Shown here piece by piece: positions 1-5,847 of a DNA stretch of 14,200 nt. Every line of letters begins with the position of its first letter. Position 1 is the stretch's first letter. The notes beneath the pieces are model-generated. The model was not told the DNA's origin, made no database searches, and saw only the letters and a program-made list of their open reading frames with translations. Location of the stretch: the NCBI GenBank assembly GCA_958415865.1, contig CATYZV010000020.1:1-14200 (forward strand). Reading direction: 5' to 3'. The DNA comes from an uncultured Selenomonadaceae bacterium (GTDB lineage: Bacteria > Bacillota > Negativicutes > Selenomonadales > Selenomonadaceae). The translations under genes and the position numbers were made by a program.

Positions 1-19
1 ATAAATTCCTGCCGCTGCA

Positions 20-49
20 TTGTATTCAGCTTCAAAATCATAGTATAAT
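20..49 (+). promoter_or_regulatory. putative promoter of the sodium:alanine symporter gene
   Basis: A perfect -10 hexamer TATAAT lies at 44-49. The best -35 at workable spacing is TTGTAT at 20-25 (only the TTG matches; 18-nt spacer). It lies about 55 bases upstream of the gene start. The -10 is convincing and the -35 is weak, so an activator could be involved or the promoter may be weak. Confidence 0.45.
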
Positions 50-102
50 AAACACGTTAATCATTTTTTCTTATTGCATTACTTTATAAAGAGGTGTTGT
101 TT

Positions 103-1509
103 ATGGATTTATTGGGTTCTATTGTAGGTTATGTCAACGATATACTCTGGAGTTACGTCCTCATCGTGCTGCTGATCGGTGCGGGTATTTACTTTACTCT
201 GCGCTCCGGTTTTGTTCAGCTGCGTTTTGTGCGGGAAATGGTGCGTCTGATCATCGGCAGTGCGGGCAGCAAGACGGCTGAAAATCAGATTTCTTCGTTT
301 CAGGCGTTCTGTGTCAGCACGGCTTCGCGTGTCGGCGTGGGCAATATTGCGGGCATTGCTATTGCTGTTGTAACGGGCGGTCCCGGTGCTATTTTCTGGA
401 TGTGGATAATCGCTATTTTGGGTTCGGCTACCGGTTTTGTCGAAAGTACGCTGGCTCAGATCTACAAAGTGCCGCGCACTGACGGCAAGGGCTTTCTCGG
501 CGGCCCGGCGTACTACATCAGCAACGCGCTTCACTGCCCCAAAGTGGCGGTGTTCTTCGCTATCTTGATCAGCATAACTTACGGGCTTGTCTTCAACTCT
601 GTTCAGGCGAATACTCTGTCGCTGTCCGTTCAGACTGCCTTTGGCTTTGATGCTGATATAGTCGGCATCGTCATCGCTGCTTTATCCGCCATCATCGTAT
701 TCGGCGGCCTGCAGCGCATCGCAAAAGTGGCAGAATTCATGGTCCCTATCATGGCTGGCCTCTATCTGCTCATAGCTGTCGGCATCACGCTCTACAATAT
801 AGCGGAGCTGCCCGGCGTAATCGCTCTCATCGTCTCCAATGCTTTCACTGCTGATTCCATGCTCGGCGGCGGTTTTGCCGCAGCTGTGATGACCGGCATC
901 AAGCGCGGCCTCTTCTCCAATGAAGCCGGCATGGGTTCTGTGCCTAATGCCGCCGCTACCGCTGACGTTTCTCATCCCGTACAGCAGGGGCTGGTGCAGG
1001 CATTCGGCGTATTCTTGGACACGCTGTTCATCTGCTCTGCTTCCGCTCTGATCGTCCTGCTCAGCGGTGAATACCATTCCATCGGTCTGACGGGCATCCA
1101 GCTCATTCAGTACGACTTGTCCCTGTACTTCGGCCAGGCAGCCGTCATCGGCGTGGCAGTGCTCATAATACTATTTGCCTTCAGCTCCATCATCGGCAAC
1201 TATTACTACGGTGAAATCAACATTCAGCATCTCACCGACAACAAGCTGTATCTGAACATCTTCCGCATCCTGCTCGCTCTCATGGTATTCTTCGGCTCTG
1301 TAGCTGAACTGACTCTGGTCTGGAACCTCGCCGACCTCTTCATGGCGTTCATGGCTATCACCAACGTCATCTCGATTCTATTCCTCGGCAAATACGCTTT
1401 TATCGCGCTCAAAGACTATATTGCTCAAAAGAATGCAGGTGTTAAAAACCCTGTCTTTAAAGCTGACACCATGCCCGATAAAGACGGCATTTTCTGGTGG
1501 AAGGATTAA
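103..1509 (+). CDS. sodium:alanine/glycine (AGCS family) symporter
   Basis: Membrane carrier that uses a sodium gradient to import a small neutral amino acid. The family includes alanine/glycine carriers and the Bacillus glutamine carrier AlsT. The 468-residue product is hydrophobic throughout, with about ten or eleven membrane segments, and is the usual family length. Family signatures are present: VGVGNIAG near residues 77-84, GGPGAIFWMW at 92-101, GGPAYY at 133-138, and the diagnostic GLFSNEAGMGS at 269-279. The ATG at 103 is chosen because AAAGAGG ends 9-10 bases upstream. A GTG at 94 would overlap that ribosome site. The gene appears to be a single-gene transcript ending at the hairpin 1527-1578, convergent with priA. 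Substrate choice between alanine, glycine and glutamine cannot be read from sequence alone. Confidence 0.93.
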   Translation: MDLLGSIVGYVNDILWSYVLIVLLIGAGIYFTLRSGFVQLRFVREMVRLIIGSAGSKTAENQISSFQAFCVSTASRVGVGNIAGIAIAVVTGGPGAIFWMWIIAILGSATGFVESTLAQIYKVPRTDGKGFLGGPAYYISNALHCPKVAVFFAILISITYGLVFNSVQANTLSLSVQTAFGFDADIVGIVIAALSAIIVFGGLQRIAKVAEFMVPIMAGLYLLIAVGITLYNIAELPGVIALIVSNAFTADSMLGGGFAAAVMTGIKRGLFSNEAGMGSVPNAAATADVSHPVQQGLVQAFGVFLDTLFICSASALIVLLSGEYHSIGLTGIQLIQYDLSLYFGQAAVIGVAVLIILFAFSSIIGNYYYGEINIQHLTDNKLYLNIFRILLALMVFFGSVAELTLVWNLADLFMAFMAITNVISILFLGKYAFIALKDYIAQKNAGVKNPVFKADTMPDKDGIFWWKD

Positions 1510-1526
1510 TTTATCAATTCAAGATT

Positions 1527-1578
1527 AAAGAAGGCACTGCCGTTCAAACAAGCTCGTTTGTCCGGCAGTGCCTTCTTT
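1527..1578. terminator. bidirectional Rho-independent terminator between symporter and priA
   Basis: A perfect 16-bp inverted repeat pairs 1527-1542 (AAAGAAGGCACTGCCG) with 1563-1578. The 20-base loop contains a further CAAAC/GTTTG pairing. A T-rich run follows on the plus strand, and because the outer stem starts with AAAGAA, a T-run also ends the stem on the minus strand. It lies between the convergent stops at 1509 and 1588, so it can end both transcripts. Confidence 0.92.
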
Positions 1579-1587
1579 ATTTCGTAT

Positions 1588-4029
1588 TCAATTCGTATTT
1601 ATAGGATTTACATCTATTGCGATATCCGTATCAATATCTACAGATTCTCGACGCAGAAAGCGGCGGACTTCTGCTAAGTCATTCGTCTTTATCAGCAAGT
1701 TAAACCTGTACACGCCGTTGAATTTGGCTATTATCGCCGGAGCAGGTCCCATTACGGAAATCTTTTCATTGCCGTTAAAATACTTTTTGAAAGAGTTTTT
1801 CAGCTGCTCAGCTTTTTGCATGGAGGCTTGTTCCACTGTATTCTGCACAATTAATTTCACCAGATAGCAAAACGGCGGAAAATACATGGCGTGGCGCACG
1901 GCTATTTCCTGTTCGTAAAAGCCGGGGTAATCCTGCGCGATGCCGCACTGCACGGCGTAGTGATCGGGACTGTACGTTTGCACGACGACGTGCCCTTTTT
2001 CATGGCCTCGCCCTGCTCTGCCTGCCGTCTGCGTTATAAGCCCGAAGCAGCGTTCCGGTGCGCGGAAGTCCGGCAGGTTCAAGCTAGAATCCGCGCTGAT
2101 TATGCCTACTCCCGTTACATTCGGTATATCGTGCCCTTTGGCGACCATCTGCGTGCCCAGCAGTATATCGTAATTGCCGTCGCGAAACTGTTTTAAGATA
2201 TTCTGATGGGCGAACTTTCTGCCGGTCGTATCTCTGTCGAGGCGGATTATTCGCGCCTGCGGAAACTGCTGTGTCAGTTCTTCTTCCAATTTTTCCGTGC
2301 CTGTGCCGAAGAACTTGATGAAGCGGCTTTCGCATTTGGGGCAGACATCGGGCACGGGAGCAGTTATATCGCAGTGGTGGCACTGAAGGATGCCGCGCCT
2401 ATGGTAGACCATCGGGATGCCGCACTGAGGGCATTTGATGACGTGCCCGCAGCTGCGGCACATGACGAAGGTCGCAAAGCCGCGGCGGTTCAGCATGATG
2501 ATCAGCTGCTGCTTTTTGGCGAGCGTCGTTTCGATCAATTCTTTTAATTTATACGAGATGATCTTGCGATTGCCGCGGCGCAGCTCTTCGCGCATATCCA
2601 CGCCTTCGATCTGCGGCAAAGGTATATCGTCCACGCGCCGCATCATCGTCAGAAGCGTAAACTGCCCCTGCTGTGCCCTGTAATAGCTTTCCATAGAAGG
2701 CGTAGCACTGCCCATCAGCAGCACTGCCTTGTAGATATCCGCCATCTTCTCCACGATATCGTGGCTGTGGTAGCGCGGCGATTCGTCCTGCTTGTACGAC
2801 GGGTCGTGTTCTTCGTCCATCACGATAAGCCCGAGGTCTTCAAACGGGGCAAAAATCGCCGAGCGCGCCCCTATGATAACGCCGACGCGCTTTTGCCTTA
2901 TGCGGGAAAAGGTATCGCCGCGCTCGCCCAGCGACAAGCGGCTGTGAATTACTGCCACATCATCGCCGAAATACTGCTTGAACGACATGACGAGCTGGCT
3001 TGTCAGCACGATTTCCGGCACGAGTATCAAGGCCTGCCTGCCTTCGCGGCGGACTTTGCGCGTCATTTCAATGTAGACTTGGGTCTTGCCGCTGCCCGTA
3101 ACGCCGAACAGCAAAAATTTATTTCTGCCCGCCGCACAGCTCTTTTCAATCGTATCAAGAGCCGCCTGCTGTTCCTGCGTCAGCTGCCGCTCTTTAGCCG
3201 CTGTGCTGTCCATTTGCGCATAGCTGTCGCGCATGACGCGGCGCGGTTCGATTCGTACATAGCCCTGCTGTGCCAGAGCTTTCAATACTGCTGACGATAC
3301 CTTCTGCTGCGCCAGCTGCTTAAAACTAGCTTCGCCGCCGAATTGCTCTTTCAGCAGCAGCACTGCTCTCGCCTGAGCTTTTTTGCGCTTTAATTCACCT
3401 AAAATGATTTCGTCTATTTCTACATTTAAAACGGCATAATTAACATAGACTTTCTTGCTCTGATCCTTGTACGAATACGAGCGTTTGATCAAATTATAAT
3501 GGAGCAGTTTTTCCAAGGACGGCATGAACTCGCCGCTATTGCCAAAAGCATGGCGCAGGCTCAATAAATCCACATCACGGCATTCCTTTAAAAAATCGTA
3601 GAGCTTATTTTCCGCGCTGCCCAATTTTGCCAATAAGCTGCTTTTTTCATCGTCCTTCATTGCCGAAGCATTAAATACAGGCTGTATCTTTACACTGCTC
3701 TTGCCGGGGATGAACAAACGCATCGTTTCTCCCAGTGAACAGAGGTAAAAATCAGCCATCCACTTCGCTGTCTCATACATACCTTTCGTAAACCACGGCT
3801 CAGTGTCGATAATATCGTGAATCGGCTTTAATACTATATTATCGTCCAAAGCCGCATCCGCCTCATCGCATACCCGCACGGCAAAGCCCTCTATCAGCCT
3901 GCCGCCGAACGGCACGACTACGCGGCAGCCCGGCTGTAGAAAGTCAAACTCTTCCGGCACGATGTAGGAATACGCCTGAGCAATGCTCTTGACGGGGATA
4001 TTTATATAGACCTCTGCTATTTTCTGCAT
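1588..4029 (-). CDS. priA: primosomal protein N' (replication restart helicase PriA)
   Basis: PriA recognises stalled or repaired replication forks, unwinds the lagging strand 3'-5' and starts primosome assembly for replication restart. The 813-residue protein has the family order. An N-terminal DNA-binding part (about 1-105) is followed by a winged-helix region and a superfamily 2 helicase core with Walker A GVTGSGKT (309-316), DEEH (405-408), SAT (441-443), GTQMVAKGHD (625-634) and QTAGRAGR (667-674). Eight zinc-binding cysteines sit at 524, 527, 533, 536, 550, 553, 563 and 566, so both zinc sites are complete. The gene is last in the rnhA-tsaD-priA operon, starting 19 bases after the tsaD stop. 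A GGTGAT ribosome site precedes the ATG by about 11 bases. No defect is visible. Confidence 0.97.
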   Translation of the reverse strand: MQKIAEVYINIPVKSIAQAYSYIVPEEFDFLQPGCRVVVPFGGRLIEGFAVRVCDEADAALDDNIVLKPIHDIIDTEPWFTKGMYETAKWMADFYLCSLGETMRLFIPGKSSVKIQPVFNASAMKDDEKSSLLAKLGSAENKLYDFLKECRDVDLLSLRHAFGNSGEFMPSLEKLLHYNLIKRSYSYKDQSKKVYVNYAVLNVEIDEIILGELKRKKAQARAVLLLKEQFGGEASFKQLAQQKVSSAVLKALAQQGYVRIEPRRVMRDSYAQMDSTAAKERQLTQEQQAALDTIEKSCAAGRNKFLLFGVTGSGKTQVYIEMTRKVRREGRQALILVPEIVLTSQLVMSFKQYFGDDVAVIHSRLSLGERGDTFSRIRQKRVGVIIGARSAIFAPFEDLGLIVMDEEHDPSYKQDESPRYHSHDIVEKMADIYKAVLLMGSATPSMESYYRAQQGQFTLLTMMRRVDDIPLPQIEGVDMREELRRGNRKIISYKLKELIETTLAKKQQLIIMLNRRGFATFVMCRSCGHVIKCPQCGIPMVYHRRGILQCHHCDITAPVPDVCPKCESRFIKFFGTGTEKLEEELTQQFPQARIIRLDRDTTGRKFAHQNILKQFRDGNYDILLGTQMVAKGHDIPNVTGVGIISADSSLNLPDFRAPERCFGLITQTAGRAGRGHEKGHVVVQTYSPDHYAVQCGIAQDYPGFYEQEIAVRHAMYFPPFCYLVKLIVQNTVEQASMQKAEQLKNSFKKYFNGNEKISVMGPAPAIIAKFNGVYRFNLLIKTNDLAEVRRFLRRESVDIDTDIAIDVNPINTN

Positions 4030-4048
4030 TAGAGGAAATCACCACTAA

Positions 4049-5089
4049 TCATTCTACGTCGGAAAGCTCCAGATACGGAACGGCATTTAGATTGCTGTCG
4101 GCAAATCTGCCCGTCTTCGCTTGATAATAGCCGCGGCAGGCTATCATAGCGGCATTATCTGTGCAGAGTATTTTGCTGGGGTAGTAGAAATCCAAGCCGC
4201 TTTCCTCAGCTGCTGTGCGCAGGTGGCTTTCCAGTGAGCTGTTAGCTGCTACGCCGCCTGCCAATACGAGCTTAGTCATGCCTGTCTGCTTTGCTGCTTC
4301 TACGGCTTTATGGACGAGAATGTTTACTACGGATTTTTGGAAAGAAGCCGCCACATCGGCTTTATTGATTTCTATCTTTTTGCATTTCATGCTGTTTAGA
4401 TAGTTGAGCACTGCCGATTTCAGCCCGCTGAAGCTGAATTCGTAATTGCCCTTTTCATTGAGTGCCATAGGGAAGTCGATAGCGTCTGGATTGCCTTCTT
4501 TGGCGAGCTTGTCTATCTGCGGGCCGCCGGGGTAAGGCAGTCCCATTACACGCGCTACTTTGTCGAAGGCTTCGCCGGCAGCGTCGTCGCGCGTCTGTCC
4601 CATTAGCTTGAAGTGATTGTAGTCTTTTACGTGCACGAGTGAGGTATGGCCGCCGGATACGACGAGTGCCATGAAAGGCGGCTGCAATTCGCTGTGCGAG
4701 AGGAAGTTGGCGAATATATGGCCTTCTAAATGGTTCACCGGTATCAGGGGCTTGCCGAGGGCAAAGGCTAGTGCTTTTGCCGCTGATACGCCTACTAAGA
4801 GCGCACCGACAAGACCGGGTCCGTAGGCGACGGCTATCTGGTCGATTTCACTGAGCTTCACTCCTGCTTTGTGCAGTGCTTCATCGAGCACCGGCAGGAT
4901 GTTTATTATGTGCTTGCGCGAGGCAATTTCCGGCACTACGCCCCCGAATTTCTGATGTACGGGTATCTGCGTGGAAATAACGTTGGCGAGGATTTCCCGC
5001 GGCCCGCGCAAGATGGCGACCGAGGTTTCGTCGCAGCTGGATTCGATGCCCAGCGTCAATATATTGTCATCGTGTTTTAAATCTGTCAT
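4049..5089 (-). CDS. tsaD: tRNA N6-threonylcarbamoyladenosine synthase subunit TsaD
   Basis: TsaD transfers the threonylcarbamoyl group from its adenylate to A37 of ANN-decoding tRNAs, together with TsaB and TsaE, giving the near-universal t6A base. The 346-residue protein begins its ASKHA-fold core with GIESSCDETS (14-23). The metal ligands are visible as H120 and H124 (NHLEGH) and D311 (CTDNAAM), and the nucleotide-binding VSGGHTS and LAGGVAANS stretches are present. The ATG directly follows the rnhA stop (TAA then ATG with no gap). A GGGAGCAGGG ribosome site lies inside the end of rnhA, about 9 bases upstream, so translational coupling to rnhA is likely. TsaB and TsaE are not in the window. 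Confidence 0.97.
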   Translation of the reverse strand: MTDLKHDDNILTLGIESSCDETSVAILRGPREILANVISTQIPVHQKFGGVVPEIASRKHIINILPVLDEALHKAGVKLSEIDQIAVAYGPGLVGALLVGVSAAKALAFALGKPLIPVNHLEGHIFANFLSHSELQPPFMALVVSGGHTSLVHVKDYNHFKLMGQTRDDAAGEAFDKVARVMGLPYPGGPQIDKLAKEGNPDAIDFPMALNEKGNYEFSFSGLKSAVLNYLNSMKCKKIEINKADVAASFQKSVVNILVHKAVEAAKQTGMTKLVLAGGVAANSSLESHLRTAAEESGLDFYYPSKILCTDNAAMIACRGYYQAKTGRFADSNLNAVPYLELSDVE

Positions 5090-5677
5090 TTAAATTAACC
5101 CTGCTCCCTTCTTTGCCAGTCTGTCGGCCAGTTCATTTCCTGCTACGCCTGTGTGGCCGGAAACTTTTTTAAATGTGATCTGTTTTAAATACGGCTGCAT
5201 GAATTCAGCGTATCTGCGCGTCAATGCTCTATTCGTCTTCCAGCGGTTCAAAGCCCATTCCGACAAGCCGATGTAATCATGGCATATGACGATATCCTCG
5301 CCGTTTGCCTCCGCCCAGCGCGCCGCCTGCATTGCCGCCTCTATCTCGCCGGCGACATTGTGCAGCTGCGCAGCATCGTCTGATTTGCCCTTGCCGCAGA
5401 ATGTAGCTGCAAGCTTTCCATGATGGTAAACAGCCATGCCCCAGCCGTAAATCCCATTGGCGTACGAGCCGTCGACGTAGATGTAATAACGATCATCCCG
5501 CACTTCGGGCACAGATGCTGCCGGCGCATCGTTTAAATACGACTCGGCTTCAGCCCTTGTGCCGAACGATTTAAACAAGGCTCCCTTATAACCGTGAGTC
5601 TGTGCCTGACACTGCGCCCAGCTGTCAAAAATGCCTGTCTTATAGCCTTTTTTTACCGCGTAATATTTTTTCTTTAT
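5090..5677 (-). CDS. rnhA: ribonuclease HI with N-terminal hybrid-binding (viroplasmin-type) domain
   Basis: Cleaves the RNA strand of RNA-DNA hybrids such as R-loops and Okazaki primers. Counting from the ATA at 5677, the 195-residue protein starts with the hybrid-binding domain (about 2-47: KKYYAVKKG, TGIF, then SFGTRAEAESYL). The RNase H fold follows, with catalytic D69 (YVDGS), E111 (AGEIEAA), D134 (CHDYIGL) and D185 (ELADRLAKKG), plus H175 (VSGHTG). No ATG or GTG suits this start. A perfect AGGAGG at 5685-5690 is followed 7 bases later by ATA, exactly where the family has its initiator methionine; ATC at 5680 is the other option. An in-frame ATG at 5818 has no ribosome site, adds 47 residues that do not resemble the family, and lies upstream of the likely transcription start. 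An in-frame TTG at 5710 also lacks a ribosome site. First gene of the operon with tsaD and priA. Confidence 0.88.
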   Translation of the reverse strand: MKKKYYAVKKGYKTGIFDSWAQCQAQTHGYKGALFKSFGTRAEAESYLNDAPAASVPEVRDDRYYIYVDGSYANGIYGWGMAVYHHGKLAATFCGKGKSDDAAQLHNVAGEIEAAMQAARWAEANGEDIVICHDYIGLSEWALNRWKTNRALTRRYAEFMQPYLKQITFKKVSGHTGVAGNELADRLAKKGAGLI

Positions 5678-5684
5678 GATATAA

Positions 5685-5690
5685 CCTCCT
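5685..5690 (-). promoter_or_regulatory. AGGAGG ribosome binding site deciding the rnhA start
   Basis: On the minus strand a full AGGAGG is followed by TTAT, then ATC, ATA, AAG. It lies 4 bases before ATC and 7 bases before ATA. The distance favours ATA as initiator. No ATG, GTG or TTG lies within reach of it in the rnhA frame. Confidence 0.8.
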
Positions 5691-5738
5691 AAGTCAAATT
5701 CTTTCTTCAATAATAATAAGGAAAAAAAGTGATAAATG

Positions 5739-5754
5739 CAAGTTAATGAACTTG
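5739..5754 (-). repeat. small inverted repeat near the predicted 5' end of the rnhA mRNA
   Basis: CAAGTT and AACTTG flank a 4-base loop, a perfect 6-bp stem. If the promoter at 5762-5790 is right, transcription starts near 5755, so this hairpin would form the very 5' end of the rnhA-tsaD-priA message. It could be a stabilising 5' stem, an operator half-site pair, or chance. Confidence 0.3.
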
Positions 5755-5761
5755 ATAAATA

Positions 5762-5790
5762 ATAATGGTATGTACCAAAATAATTTGCAA
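5762..5790 (-). promoter_or_regulatory. putative promoter of the rnhA-tsaD-priA operon
   Basis: On the minus strand, TTGCAA (5790-5785, 4/6 to consensus), a 17-nt spacer and CATTAT (5767-5762, 4/6) form a plausible sigma-A promoter. It would place the 5' end about 78 bases before the ATA start. The -35 hexamer is its own reverse complement and is shared with the divergent promoter. Confidence 0.4.
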
Positions 5791-5813
5791 AAAACGCAGT
5801 ATCTATATACAAT
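5785..5813 (+). promoter_or_regulatory. putative promoter of the helicase-exonuclease gene
   Basis: TTGCAA (5785-5790), a 17-nt spacer and TACAAT (5808-5813, 5/6 to consensus) lie about 35 bases before the ATG at 5848. Spacing is ideal. The -35 is the same palindromic hexamer used on the other strand. Confidence 0.5.
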
Positions 5814-5847
5814 GACATACGAGAAATAATAGCAGGGAGTGAAGCAG

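Noticed and set aside
1..102. Possible end of an upstream gene or a divergent gene start at the left edge
   Set aside because: Short open frames exist on both strands (for example 3-89 on plus), but none has a ribosome site or recognisable residues, so only the promoter is reported.
2761..3294. Long plus-strand open frame opposite priA
   Set aside because: It lies wholly antisense to conserved PriA helicase residues. Its composition is that expected of a complementary frame, and it has no family likeness.
5678..5818. N-terminal extension of RNase HI from the ATG at 5818
   Set aside because: The frame is open but has no ribosome site. The added residues do not resemble the family, and the segment overlaps the probable promoter region for both strands.
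5839..5847. GTG start for the helicase-exonuclease
   Set aside because: It overlaps its own would-be ribosome site; ATG 5848 has GGGAG at a proper 8-base distance.
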